DNA from: an uncultured Acetatifactor sp.
GTDB lineage: Bacteria > Bacillota > Clostridia > Lachnospirales > Lachnospiraceae
DNA length: 64,000 nucleotides
Assembly: GCA_910577235.1 (NCBI GenBank)
Contig: CAJTMX010000017.1
Location: 1 to 64,000, forward strand
Reading direction: 5' to 3'
Part shown: one piece after another, positions 33,506 through 41,947 of the stretch
How positions within the stretch are numbered: the first letter of the stretch is position 1
Layout of the letters: each line of letters begins with the position of its first letter
Notes under the pieces: generated by a model
Told to the model about the DNA's origin: nothing
Seen by the model: only the letters and a program-made list of their open reading frames with translations
Database searches by the model: none
Made by a program: the position numbers and the translations under genes

Positions 33506-33940
33506 ATGACTTTTTTTGAGAAGGAGTTACAAAAGATTTTCGGGGAAGATATGGGGCTTTCGGACATCCGGATCGTGGGGAATGCCTGCTATGGCAGCCT
33601 CTCCGGGGACATCCGCATGAAAGCGGTGTTTGCCACAGGCATGGTTGCGGATCAATATACAATGCTCAGGATTACGCTGCTCAACCGCAGGGAGGGGCCG
33701 ATTGACAGCGTGGCGCTGCATTTTTCCGACCTGTGGGGGAGAAAAAAGGTAAACAACCCTAACTTCCGTGACGGTATCCATGCGTATATCTGGAGAAATG
33801 GCGGGAAACCGGAATGGTATGTATACCAGCCTACAGAGGCGGATTACAGGCAGCTCTCAGGGGCGGCCAGCAATTACCTGGACGTGTTCCGGGAGCCGAC
33901 GCAGGAGCAGCAGCCGGGGCAGGGGATGTGCTTAAGATAA
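33506..33940 (+). CDS. Accessory protein with GQGMCLR tail
   Basis: A 144-aa soluble protein with alternating strands (YTMLRITLLNR, SVALHFSDLWG) and an aromatic end of its core (YIWRNGGKPEWYVYQP). I do not recognise the fold. It ends in QPGQGMCLR. RBS GGGGGAGCAGGGC before ATG 33506. It is a tail-bearing gene inserted between pilin and VirB6 genes. Confidence 0.55.
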   Translation: MTFFEKELQKIFGEDMGLSDIRIVGNACYGSLSGDIRMKAVFATGMVADQYTMLRITLLNRREGPIDSVALHFSDLWGRKKVNNPNFRDGIHAYIWRNGGKPEWYVYQPTEADYRQLSGAASNYLDVFREPTQEQQPGQGMCLR

Positions 33941-34012
33941 AGGGCAGGAAGGAAAGCGGGAAAAGTGGAATAAAAAAAGCGGAACAGGGAGTATCCGCAT
34001 ACCGGGAAGGAA

Positions 34013-34924
34013 GTGAGTGCGGAAGTGTTCATATGGGATTTTATCGCCGACACCGTGCTGGGCCAGATCATCGACTGGATCTACGGCCAGATCATAGGGT
34101 TCTTGGGCGATTTTTTTATGCAGATGGGAAACATGGGGGCCGACCTGTTTGAGATGGGCTGGGTGCAGTCAATCGTGCTGTTTTTCTCTTATCTGGCATG
34201 GGCGCTGTACGCCACCGGGCTGGTGGTGGCGGTGTTCGAGTGCGGGATCGAGTGCCAGAGCGGGAGGGGGAGCATCCGGGAAACGGCGCTGAACGCCATC
34301 AAAGGGTTCCTGGCGGTGGGGATGTTCTCCACCGTGCCGGTGGAGCTCTACAAGCTGTGCGTCTCCCTGCAGGGCAGTTTTACGGCGGGGATCACGGGCT
34401 TTGGCTCGGACTTCGGGGCAGTGGCGGCAAGCACCATCGAGTCCTTAAAGGATGCAGGGACATGGCAGGATGCCGCCTCCGCGGGGGTGTTCGGGGGGCT
34501 TGGGAGCATCACCAGCTCGATCCTGATGATCTTTATCCTGATCATGATGGGCTATGCCGTCATCAAGGTGTTCTTTGCCAACCTGAAAAGGGGCGGCATC
34601 CTGCTGATCCAGATCGCGGTGGGGAGCCTTTACATGTTCAGCGTCCCCAGGGGGTATATTGACGGCTTTACAGGCTGGTGCAAGCAGGTCATCGGGCTGT
34701 GCCTGACCACGTTCCTGCAGGCGACCATCCTGGTGGCGGGGCTGATGGTGGTAAAGGACCACGCCCTGCTTGGGCTTGGGCTGATGCTGTCCGCAGGGGA
34801 GGTGCCCCGCATCGCCGGGCAGTTCGGGCTGGATACCGGAACAAAAGCCAACGTGATGGGCGCGGTCTATGCGGCGCAGGGAGCCGTGAACCTGACAAAG
34901 ACCATCGTGCAGGTAGTGAAGTAG
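34013..34924 (+). CDS. VirB6/TrbL-like T4SS membrane protein
   Basis: A 303-aa polytopic membrane protein with at least six hydrophobic segments: near residues 40-75, 98-120, 165-190, 200-220, 235-255 and 265-285. It has the G-rich helices typical of VirB6/TrbL and of the DUF6045-like proteins in clostridial ICEs. It would form the inner channel. The start is GTG 34013 with GGAAGTGA upstream, a weak site. Confidence 0.75.
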   Translation: MSAEVFIWDFIADTVLGQIIDWIYGQIIGFLGDFFMQMGNMGADLFEMGWVQSIVLFFSYLAWALYATGLVVAVFECGIECQSGRGSIRETALNAIKGFLAVGMFSTVPVELYKLCVSLQGSFTAGITGFGSDFGAVAASTIESLKDAGTWQDAASAGVFGGLGSITSSILMIFILIMMGYAVIKVFFANLKRGGILLIQIAVGSLYMFSVPRGYIDGFTGWCKQVIGLCLTTFLQATILVAGLMVVKDHALLGLGLMLSAGEVPRIAGQFGLDTGTKANVMGAVYAAQGAVNLTKTIVQVVK

Positions 34925-34933
34925 GAGGTGCCT

Positions 34934-35329
34934 ATGGCAGAAGGAAAGATTGTATATATCGTATCCCCCTATGCGGGGGATGTGGAGGGCAATGTGGAGT
35001 TTGCGAAAGCGGCCTGCCGCCTGGCGATGGAGCAGGGCAGCACCCCGGTGGCGGCACACCTTTTGTATCCGCAGATGCTGGATGACACAGTGCCTAAGCA
35101 GCGGGAGCTGGGGATCAGAATGGGGCTTAAGCTCCTTGGGGCATGCAGTGAACTGTGGCTGTGCGGCAGCCGCGTCTCCGGCGGGATGCAGGAGGAACTG
35201 AAAGAGGCATGGAGGCATAGAATCCCGGTACGCCGCATCCCCAGGGAGGCGGTGGAGGAATTTTTGCAGCCGGAGCCGGTCTTGGGAGGGCAGGTGCAGT
35301 CCATAGGATGCATGGGCGCAGGCCTATGA
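34934..35329 (+). CDS. DUF4406-like protein with SIGCMGAGL tail
   Basis: A 131-aa protein beginning KIVYIVSPYAGD and containing AKAACRLAMEQG, LYPQMLDD, and a C-S-E-L-W-L-C-G pattern. This matches the nucleoside 2-deoxyribosyltransferase-like fold of DUF4406 proteins, common in phages and ICEs. Catalysis is uncertain. It ends in VQSIGCMGAGL. ATG 34934 follows GGAGGTG. Its stop overlaps the start of the cytosine methylase (ATGA). Confidence 0.75.
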   Translation: MAEGKIVYIVSPYAGDVEGNVEFAKAACRLAMEQGSTPVAAHLLYPQMLDDTVPKQRELGIRMGLKLLGACSELWLCGSRVSGGMQEELKEAWRHRIPVRRIPREAVEEFLQPEPVLGGQVQSIGCMGAGL

Positions 35330-37449
35330 GGATGGGCAGCCTGTTTGACGGCATAGGCGGGTTTCCGCTGGCCGCCCTGCATAACGGGATCACTCCGGCC
35401 TGGGCCAGCGAGATCGAGGCGTTCCCCATGGAAGTGACAAAGGCAAGGTTTCCCCAAATGCTCCATGTGGGGGATATCACAAAGCTGGACGGGGCGGCGC
35501 TGCCCCCGGTGGAGGTCATCTGCGGGGGATCGCCCTGCCAGGACCTGTCCGTGGCGGGGAAACGCCAGGGGCTTGCGGGGGAGCGATCCGGGCTGTTCAT
35601 GGAGCAGGTGCGTATCGTAAAGGAGATGAGAGAAGCCGATGGGAGAAGGGGTATACCAGATGACCTTGTCCGACCTCGATACCTCGTTTGGGAAAATGTT
35701 CCCGGAGCCTTCAGCTCCGCGGGCGGCGAGGACTTCCGGGCGGTCATCGAAGAAATCGTCAGAATTAAGGACAGTTCCTGTCATGTGCCTCGACCTGACG
35801 CCGGGCGCTGGGGACCTGCTGGGGCGGCCATACTGGGAGATAAATTCAGCCTGGCTTGGAGAGTGCTGGACGCTCAATTCTGGGGAGTCGCCCAGAGACG
35901 CCGCCGTATCTTCCTTGTCGCAGATTTTGGAGGGCTCACCGCACCCGAAATATTATTTAAGCAGGACAGCCTGCCGGGGGATACTGCGGCGGGCAGCGGA
36001 GAGGGGCAAGGAGCTTCCGGCGCAGTTAAAGGAGGCGCTGATGGTGCAGGCGCATCTTGCCTGACACCCTGGGATGTACAGAGCCGCCGGATCTTCGGGG
36101 AGTCCGGCACATGGCCGGCATTATACGGCGGGGATGGGGGCGGACACGGGTATCTGCAGACAAAAGAGGAAAAAGTGCCGATGCTGTGCCTGAACGACCA
36201 GGGCGGGGAACGGATGGACATCACGGAGGATGTGGCGTCCACCCTGCGGGCGGGGATGGGCAGCCACCAGCCCCTGGTGGCGCAGCCGGGGGAGGAAAAC
36301 ATATGCCAGCCGGCCTTTGGGGTAGTGAGCAAAGGGAACGGGGACTGTTTCCTGACACCGGAGAGCCATACCCCGCTTACGGGTGGGGGAGGCCAGGCGG
36401 GTCAGGGTTATCCCTGTGTGCTGTGCCTGAATGACCAGGGCGGCAGCCAGATGCACCTAACAGAAGATAAGGCAGGCACCCTCCGGGCGCAGGAGCACGG
36501 GCACCAGCCCCTGGTGTTCGACAACCACGGGCAGGACTCCAGGTTCAGGGGGCCGGTAGGGATCTCCCAGACAGTCTCGGCAGGCTTTGGGATGGGAGGC
36601 AACAACCAGCCGCTGGTGCTGGCCTCCCAGCAGGGCCATGCAGGGATCGGGGAGGGGATATGCCCGACCATCACCAGCGCGGCAGGGACCAGCGGGAACA
36701 ACCAGCCGGTACTGTTCGAGAACCGGGGCATGGACGGGGATGATTTAAGGACTGGCAGGGATATGGGGGCGGCGCCTGCCCCGGCTGTGTTTTCGTTAGA
36801 CTCCAGGGAATCCAACAGCATGAAGTCGGCCAACCCGCATTCCGGGTGCAGGAAAACGGACCTTGCAAGGACCATAGACACCACGGTTCCGGACCCCGGC
36901 AAGAACCAGGGCGGCATCACCATCCTTCAGGAAACGCTGTGCATCGCCGGGAATATCATCGACCGGCAGCCAAAGAACGGGGGGAACGGCCTGGGATGCC
37001 AGCCGGACATTTCCTATACGCTGACGGCCACGAACCACCATGCGGTGTTCTCCCGCCAGCGCAGCGATGAACTCAGGGAGGATGCGGTGACGGCAGCACA
37101 GAGCGCCAGGCAGTACAAGGATGCCACGGACGTGGTCTGCCAGCCTTACCAGGAAACGGTGGGCACGCTGGGGCGCTGCGACCACAAGGGCATAAACAGC
37201 CAGTATGTGAGCGAGGACAAATGCATCGTGGAGAAACGGAACCTGATCCGGCGCCTGACGCCGCTGGAATGCGAGCGCCTGCAGGGTTTCCCGGACGGCT
37301 GGACGGACATCCCCGGCGCATCGGACAGCGCGCGGTACAAGGCGCTGGGCAACAGTGTGGCGATTCCCTGCGTGGATTTCGTGCTGCGGGGGATCGCCTA
37401 TTTCCTGCGCAGGCTGGAGAGCGGGGAGGGGAACCCGGGGGATGTGTAA
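35326..37449 (+). CDS. C5-cytosine DNA methyltransferase with repeat-rich target domain
   Basis: A 707-aa Dcm-type enzyme. Motif I LFDGIGGFPLAA is at residue 4, the catalytic GGSPCQDLS at about 66, ENVPG at about 123, and QRRRRIF at about 189. At the C-terminus motif IX (RLTPLECERLQGFPDGW) and LGNSVAIP follow. Between lies an unusually long target region (about 230-640) with six or seven repeats of about 30-35 residues. These combine a T-L-R or T-I-T core with a following NQPLV or HQPLV end; two copies start CLNDQGG. Multiple targets are possible. It starts in an ATGA overlap. A second long ORF lies in the +1 frame (35639-36064). Confidence 0.88.
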   Translation: MRMGSLFDGIGGFPLAALHNGITPAWASEIEAFPMEVTKARFPQMLHVGDITKLDGAALPPVEVICGGSPCQDLSVAGKRQGLAGERSGLFMEQVRIVKEMREADGRRGIPDDLVRPRYLVWENVPGAFSSAGGEDFRAVIEEIVRIKDSSCHVPRPDAGRWGPAGAAILGDKFSLAWRVLDAQFWGVAQRRRRIFLVADFGGLTAPEILFKQDSLPGDTAAGSGEGQGASGAVKGGADGAGASCLTPWDVQSRRIFGESGTWPALYGGDGGGHGYLQTKEEKVPMLCLNDQGGERMDITEDVASTLRAGMGSHQPLVAQPGEENICQPAFGVVSKGNGDCFLTPESHTPLTGGGGQAGQGYPCVLCLNDQGGSQMHLTEDKAGTLRAQEHGHQPLVFDNHGQDSRFRGPVGISQTVSAGFGMGGNNQPLVLASQQGHAGIGEGICPTITSAAGTSGNNQPVLFENRGMDGDDLRTGRDMGAAPAPAVFSLDSRESNSMKSANPHSGCRKTDLARTIDTTVPDPGKNQGGITILQETLCIAGNIIDRQPKNGGNGLGCQPDISYTLTATNHHAVFSRQRSDELREDAVTAAQSARQYKDATDVVCQPYQETVGTLGRCDHKGINSQYVSEDKCIVEKRNLIRRLTPLECERLQGFPDGWTDIPGASDSARYKALGNSVAIPCVDFVLRGIAYFLRRLESGEGNPGDV
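35639..36064 (+). CDS. Embedded overlapping ORF inside the cytosine methylase gene
   Basis: A 141-aa frame lies wholly inside the methylase gene, shifted by one base. It reads like a folded protein and not a random shadow: LDTSFGKMFPEPSAP, CLDLTPGAGDLLGRPYWE, WTLNSGESPRDAAVSSLSQI, HPKYYLS and CRGILRRAAERGKELP. I recall similar hypothetical proteins beside or over Dcm genes in gut Firmicutes phages and ICEs, but cannot run a search here. The methylase frame over the same bases also carries real motifs (ENVPG, QRRRRIF). AAAGGAG lies 15 bases before the ATG, with another ATG between, so initiation is weakly supported. No Met tail. Confidence 0.55.
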   Translation: MGEGVYQMTLSDLDTSFGKMFPEPSAPRAARTSGRSSKKSSELRTVPVMCLDLTPGAGDLLGRPYWEINSAWLGECWTLNSGESPRDAAVSSLSQILEGSPHPKYYLSRTACRGILRRAAERGKELPAQLKEALMVQAHLA

Positions 37450-37563
37450 CATTGGTGGTCCTGCATCCTTTTGCGGGAAATCCTTGTTGGGTATTGGTAT
37501 AGCTTTCCCCATACATTGCCTTTATACTTGGCTTACAGAAAACGGAAAAAGGAGAAACGGAGC

Positions 37564-37899
37564 ATGGGAAACCGTAAAAACTTATGCGCGATGATCCCGG
37601 AGAGCCTGCACACACAGGTCCGGACAGAGCAGGAACAGATGGGACTGACACTCAGCCAGTATATGGAGATGGTGCTGAAACAACACTTTGAGAATGGAGG
37701 AAAGAACATGGCAAACGGAGCAACAAGGACACTGGCATTCCAGGTACCGGAGGAACTTTTTGAGCGGGTCAAGGCCCGCCTGAGAGTGACGGGGCAGAGC
37801 CAGAAAGAATTCGTGATCGGCCTGATCGAAAAGGCCCTGCAGGAAGCGGAGGCAGAGGCAGAAACCCCGCAGGAGGATGCACAGGGGGAGCCTGCATAA
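37564..37899 (+). CDS. Double ribbon-helix-helix-like protein
   Basis: A 111-aa protein with two similar parts. The first (KNLCAMIPESLHTQVRTEQE, then LSQYMEMVLKQHF) and the second (RTLAFQVPEELFERVKARL, then SQKEFVIGLIEKAL) both have a strand with two helices, as in CopG/Arc-type DNA-binding proteins. The end is acidic and Gln-rich. It could regulate the T4SS genes that follow. GGAGAAACGGAGC lies before ATG 37564; an in-frame ATG at 37708 within a good site (AATGGAGGAAAGAAC) would make the second half alone. Confidence 0.6.
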   Translation: MGNRKNLCAMIPESLHTQVRTEQEQMGLTLSQYMEMVLKQHFENGGKNMANGATRTLAFQVPEELFERVKARLRVTGQSQKEFVIGLIEKALQEAEAEAETPQEDAQGEPA

Positions 37900-37940
37900 C
37901 AGGAAAAGGACCAAAGGGAAGGATACGGATGCAGGAGAGG

Positions 37941-37970
37941 CCGCCGGTGCCGCAGGGCGCGGCGGTTTTT
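37941..37970 (+). terminator. Rho-independent terminator
   Basis: CCGCC-G-GTGCC pairs with GGCGC-GGCGG over a GCAG loop (one bulged G, one G-U) and is followed by TTTTT. It ends the transcript before the PrgI-VirB4 block. Confidence 0.75.
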
Positions 37971-38078
37971 CCGTGACAGGGCCGATGCACAGGGCGAATG
38001 CCCCCAGGAAACGGGCGGCGGGAGGAAAGCTGTGCAGGAGCCGGATATGATTCATGAATTTATAAAGGAGGCGGTCAG

Positions 38079-38342
38079 TTGTATATTTACCCTGACAATT
38101 TGAAGGCCAAAGCCACGATGTGGCTCTGGCAGCTTAAGGATATCGGGATCATCGGCGTGTGCGCGCTGCTGTCCATCCTGGCGCTGACGCAGGCGGGCTT
38201 TTTTGTGCCCATCGTGCTCACGGCGGTCTATGCCTTTCTGACGATCCGCTTTGAGGACACCAGCATCTTGGACTTCATCAGGTATGCCTGCGCGTTCTTT
38301 TTCGCGGGCCAGCAATTCTTTGAATGGAGGTATGCTAAATGA
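38079..38342 (+). CDS. prgI: PrgI-family protein (VirB3-like)
   Basis: An 87-aa membrane protein starting at TTG, with AAAGGAGG upstream. It has two adjoining hydrophobic helices (about residues 22-60) flanked by Tyr-Pro-x-Asn-L at the N-terminus and WRYAK at the end. This is the pattern of PrgI, the VirB3-like partner of VirB4 in Gram-positive conjugation systems. Its stop overlaps the next gene (ATGA). Confidence 0.8.
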   Translation: MYIYPDNLKAKATMWLWQLKDIGIIGVCALLSILALTQAGFFVPIVLTAVYAFLTIRFEDTSILDFIRYACAFFFAGQQFFEWRYAK

Positions 38343-38929
38343 GCAGAAAAGAAAAAAGGGAGGAAAAGCAGAGGGCGTCCACCCGCCAGCTCATCGGGGC
38401 AAGGGAGGTCACGGATTACAGCCTGGTGACCTACGGGCAGGGGGAGATCGTGTACTTTATCGTGAAGCCCTCCAACATCTCCGTGCTTTCGCCGTCCAGC
38501 GTGGGGGCCAGGATCTACGCGTTGATGACGGTGCTGAAAGGCGTGGCGGAGATCGAGATGCTGTGCTTAAACAGCCGGGAGAGCTTTGAGGACAACAAGC
38601 GGTTTCTGCGCGCCCGCATGGAGCAGGAGGAAAACCCCGTGGTGCGAAAACTCCTGGAGAAAGACCAGGCCCACCTTGACCGGATACAGGTGCAGATGGC
38701 GACAGCCCGTGAATTCCTGATCATGGTGCGCCTGCGGGAGGAAAAGGAGTCGGAGGTGTTCCCCTACCTGTCCCGTATCGAGAAGTCCTTAAAGGAGCAG
38801 GGATTTTCCGTAAAGAGGGCGGATCGGGAGGACTTAAAGCGTATCCTTGCGGTGTACTATGAGCAGAACGTGACCACGGAGCGGTTCGAGGACTTTGACG
38901 GGGAGCGGTGGATCATGCCGGAGGACTGA
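38339..38929 (+). CDS. TrsD-like T4SS accessory protein
   Basis: A 196-aa soluble, charged protein (TRQLIGAREVTDYSLVTYGQ, YFIVKPSNISVLSPSSV, helical middle, then AVYYEQNVTTERFEDFDGER). It corresponds to the N-terminal, nucleotide-free part that precedes VirB4/TrsE ATPases in Gram-positive systems and is often encoded separately. It is coupled to prgI by ATGA. It probably acts with VirB4 at the membrane. Confidence 0.65.
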   Translation: MSRKEKREEKQRASTRQLIGAREVTDYSLVTYGQGEIVYFIVKPSNISVLSPSSVGARIYALMTVLKGVAEIEMLCLNSRESFEDNKRFLRARMEQEENPVVRKLLEKDQAHLDRIQVQMATAREFLIMVRLREEKESEVFPYLSRIEKSLKEQGFSVKRADREDLKRILAVYYEQNVTTERFEDFDGERWIMPED

Positions 38930-38973
38930 ATGGAAATGGGACAGGATCTGTTTTCACCCTATCATTTCTGCGT

Positions 38974-38988
38974 GTTTTGTGGTATGAT
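38974..38988 (+). promoter_or_regulatory. Extended -10 promoter-like site before the Fic gene
   Basis: TGGTATGAT (ending 38988) fits an extended -10 box in an AT-richer gap. No good -35 is seen. It would give the Fic gene its own transcript 30 bases upstream of the start. Confidence 0.35.
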
Positions 38989-39017
38989 GGCAGTGTGTTT
39001 GAAAGGATGGTGGCAAG

Positions 39018-39797
39018 GTGGAAATACTGAATAAAATAGACCTTTTCCAGAAAGAGATCAATGCGCTGCGCCCGATGGAGGGCGGGATGCTGGGACAGAT
39101 ACAGGATTATTACCGGGTGGGGCTGACGTGGACGTCCAACGCCCTGGAGGGGAATTCCCTGACGGAGAGCGAGACGAAGGTACTCCTGGAGGACGGCCTG
39201 ACGGTGGGCGGGAAGCCGCTCCGGGATGTGTTCGAGGCGGTGGACCATGCGAAAGCCTATGACTTCATGTTTTCCCTGTTCAGGGACCGCCGCATAGACG
39301 AGCCGGCGGTGCTTAAGATGCATGAACTTTTCTACCAGAATATCGAGCCGGAGTATGCCGGGCGGTACCGGAATGTCCCGGTCATCGTCACGGGGTCGCG
39401 TTATCCCGTGGCGGCCCTGGAGAAGATACAGAAGGAGATGGACGGGCTGTTTGCCTGGGTGCTGAAGGAGCGGGACGGGTACCATCCCGTGGAATTTGCC
39501 GCCCAGCTCCACAAGCGGTTTGTGTTCATCCACCCGTTCAAGGACGGGAACGGCAGGGTGGCAAGGCTCCTTATGAACCTGGCGCTGATCCAGGACGGGT
39601 ACCTGCCCGCCATTGTGCCGCCCATCCTGCGGGGGGATTATGTGTCCCTGCTGGAGCGGGCGCACAGGGATGACAGGGAGTTTGTAGAATTTATTGCAGA
39701 GCGGGAGTATGAGTCACAGAAGGAGATGCTGCGGCTGTTCCAGGTCCCGTTTCCCAGGGAGGGGCAGGAAAGTATCCAGTCCCCCACAATGCAGTAA
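39018..39797 (+). CDS. Fic-domain protein (putative AMP transferase)
   Basis: A 259-aa protein with the Fic active site HPFKDGNGRVARL at about residues 172-184, and an N-terminal inhibitory motif TSNALEGN (about 39-46), the S/T-x-x-x-E-G/N signature of self-inhibited class II Fic proteins. A C-terminal helical part follows. Fic enzymes transfer AMP or other groups to proteins. It starts at GTG with AAGGA upstream. It ends in IQSPTMQ, a weak relative of the Met tail. It has its own terminator. Possible roles are a toxin, a host regulator or a delivered effector. Confidence 0.88.
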   Translation: MEILNKIDLFQKEINALRPMEGGMLGQIQDYYRVGLTWTSNALEGNSLTESETKVLLEDGLTVGGKPLRDVFEAVDHAKAYDFMFSLFRDRRIDEPAVLKMHELFYQNIEPEYAGRYRNVPVIVTGSRYPVAALEKIQKEMDGLFAWVLKERDGYHPVEFAAQLHKRFVFIHPFKDGNGRVARLLMNLALIQDGYLPAIVPPILRGDYVSLLERAHRDDREFVEFIAEREYESQKEMLRLFQVPFPREGQESIQSPTMQ

Positions 39798-39834
39798 GGC
39801 CATAAACAGAAAAAGAAATTTTGAGACGGCAGAG

Positions 39835-39867
39835 CGCCGGATGCAGGGATGTGTCCGGTGTTTTTTT
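39835..39867 (+). terminator. Rho-independent terminator
   Basis: CGCCGGA (39835-39841) pairs with TCCGGTG (39854-39860, one G-U) and is followed by seven T. Confidence 0.85.
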
Positions 39868-40011
39868 GCGCGCATAAGCAGAGCCAGAAGCAGGAGTTCT
39901 CAGCAGCCATGCCTGCATGGGCTGATGAGAAAACATGCTTATGCGCATTTAAACAAAAGGGGGCTGCCGGGCGGCAGGCTTTCCCCACATTATCTGATTG
40001 GAGGTGCCTAT

Positions 40012-41859
40012 TTGAAAAGAGCAGAAAATGTCCCTGCGGGGGCGAATGTACCGGCAGGGACACCGGGGGCTGCGCATATCCAGGAATTCCTGGACATGAT
40101 CGCACCCTCCGTCATAAAGTTTGAGACGGACCACTTCATCTGCGGGAACACATACCGCTGTGTGTGGGCGTTGCGGGAATACCCCACAGCGACCGATGAG
40201 CAGGCCATTCTCTCCCACCTTGGGGAGAAGGACGGCGTGACACTGCGCATCTACACCCGCCATGTGACGCCAGTGGAGGAACGGAAGATCATCAGCAACG
40301 CGGCCAACAAGAACCGCATGGACCGGGGCAACACCAATGACCTGCAGACCACCGTGCTGGCGGAGAGCAACCTGCAGGACGTGGCGGCCATCGTGGCGCA
40401 GATGCACCGCAACAGGGAGCCGCTCCTGCACACGGCGGTCTACCTGGAGCTGTGCGCCCATGACTTAGACCAGCTGAAGCTCCTGCAGACGGAGGTGCTG
40501 ACGGAGCTGATCCGCTCCAAGCTGAACGTGGATAAGCTGATGCTGCGCCAGAAACAGGGGTTCCAGTGCGTGATGCCCACGGGCCACAACCTGTTCCGGG
40601 ATCAGTTCGAGAGGGTGCTGCCCGCCAGCAGCGTGGCGAACCTCTACCCCTTTAACTACTCCGGAAAGACCGATCCCCAGGGCTTTTATATCGGGCGGGA
40701 CAAGTTCGGCAGCAACGTGCTGGTGGACTTTAACCGCAGGGCGGATGACAAGACCAATGCCAACATCCTGATCCTGGGCAACAGCGGCCAGGGCAAGAGC
40801 TACCTGTTAAAGCTGCTCCTTACCAACCTGCGGGAATCGGGGATGCGCGTCTGCGCCCTGGACCCGGAGATGGAGTACGAGGACCTGACAGACAACCTGG
40901 GCGGGTGCTTTATCGACCTGATGGGCGGCAGATACATCATCAACCCCCTGGAGCCTAAGACCTGGGATGACGCCGCAGGCCCGGAGGACATGGACGCGCC
41001 CCAGACCTTCCGCATCCGCTCCCGGCTGTCCCAGCACATCAGTTTCCTGAAAGATTTCTTCCGCAGCTACAAGGACTTCACGGACAGGGAGATCGACGTC
41101 ATAGAGATCATGCTCCAGAAACTGTATGCCGGGTGGGGGATCACGGATCAGAGCGACTTTGACAGCCTGGCGCCGGAGGATTACCCCGTCCTCTCCGACC
41201 TGTATGCCTTCATGGAGGCGGAGTACAAGGCGTTTGACGAGGGGGAGCGGCGGCTCTATACGGCGGAGATGCTGCGGGGCATCCTGCTGGGGCTGCACTC
41301 CATGTGCGTGGGCGCGGAGAGCAAGTTTTTCAACGGGCATACCAACATCACGGACTCCAGCTTTATCACTTTTGGGGTGAAGGGGCTGCTGCAGGCCAGC
41401 CGGAGCTTAAAGGACGCCCTGCTGTTCAACGTGCTCTCCTTTATGAGCGATGAGCTTCTGACCGTGGGGAACACGGCGGCCAGCCTGGACGAGTTCTACC
41501 TGTTTTTATCCAACCTGACCGCCGTGGAATACGTCCGCAATTTCATGAAGCGTGTGCGCAAGAAGGACTCGGCTGTGATCATCGCCAGCCAGAACCTGGA
41601 GGACTTCAACCTGGACGGTGTCAGGGAATATACCAAGCCGCTGTTCTCCATCCCCACCCATCAGTTCCTGTTCAATGCGGGCAGCATTGATGCCAGGTTC
41701 TACACGGACACCCTCCAGCTGGAGGAAAGCGAGTACAGCCTGATCCGCTACCCCCAGAGGGGCGTGTGCCTCTACAAGTGCGGCAACGAGCGGTACAACC
41801 TGATGGTCAACGCCCCGGAGCACAAAGCCCGGCTGTTTGGAAAGGCCGGAGGACGATAG
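40012..41859 (+). CDS. virB4: VirB4-like conjugation ATPase
   Basis: A 615-aa ATPase. The Walker A motif GNSGQGKSY is at about residue 255, followed by CALDPEMEYEDL. The C-terminal ATPase half contains LDEFYLFLSN (Walker B-like region) and IIASQNLEDF, both typical of VirB4/TraC/TrsE. It energises the T4SS at the membrane. I choose TTG 40012 with TTGGAGGTG upstream. The ORF is open to 39694, but that stretch overlaps the Fic gene and its terminator. It has no Met tail. Confidence 0.9.
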   Translation: MKRAENVPAGANVPAGTPGAAHIQEFLDMIAPSVIKFETDHFICGNTYRCVWALREYPTATDEQAILSHLGEKDGVTLRIYTRHVTPVEERKIISNAANKNRMDRGNTNDLQTTVLAESNLQDVAAIVAQMHRNREPLLHTAVYLELCAHDLDQLKLLQTEVLTELIRSKLNVDKLMLRQKQGFQCVMPTGHNLFRDQFERVLPASSVANLYPFNYSGKTDPQGFYIGRDKFGSNVLVDFNRRADDKTNANILILGNSGQGKSYLLKLLLTNLRESGMRVCALDPEMEYEDLTDNLGGCFIDLMGGRYIINPLEPKTWDDAAGPEDMDAPQTFRIRSRLSQHISFLKDFFRSYKDFTDREIDVIEIMLQKLYAGWGITDQSDFDSLAPEDYPVLSDLYAFMEAEYKAFDEGERRLYTAEMLRGILLGLHSMCVGAESKFFNGHTNITDSSFITFGVKGLLQASRSLKDALLFNVLSFMSDELLTVGNTAASLDEFYLFLSNLTAVEYVRNFMKRVRKKDSAVIIASQNLEDFNLDGVREYTKPLFSIPTHQFLFNAGSIDARFYTDTLQLEESEYSLIRYPQRGVCLYKCGNERYNLMVNAPEHKARLFGKAGGR

Positions 41860-41863
41860 GAGT

Positions 41864-41914
41864 GTGTAAAGATTTCCCAAGCGGCCAAGAGCGGGCATTC
41901 TTCCGGCTTTACAC
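41864..41914 (+). repeat. Structured element, reduced copy C
   Basis: GTGTAAAG (41864-41871) pairs with CTTTACAC (41907-41914). The inside reads ATTTCCCAAGCGG, then CCAAGAGCGGGCATTCTTC. This equals parts of copy B (GATTTTCTAAGCGG and AAAGAGCGGGCATTCTTC) joined with the middle deleted. It directly follows virB4. Confidence 0.6.
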
Positions 41915-41947
41915 CGATTGCTTATGTTCAGAAGGGAGGGGACATGG

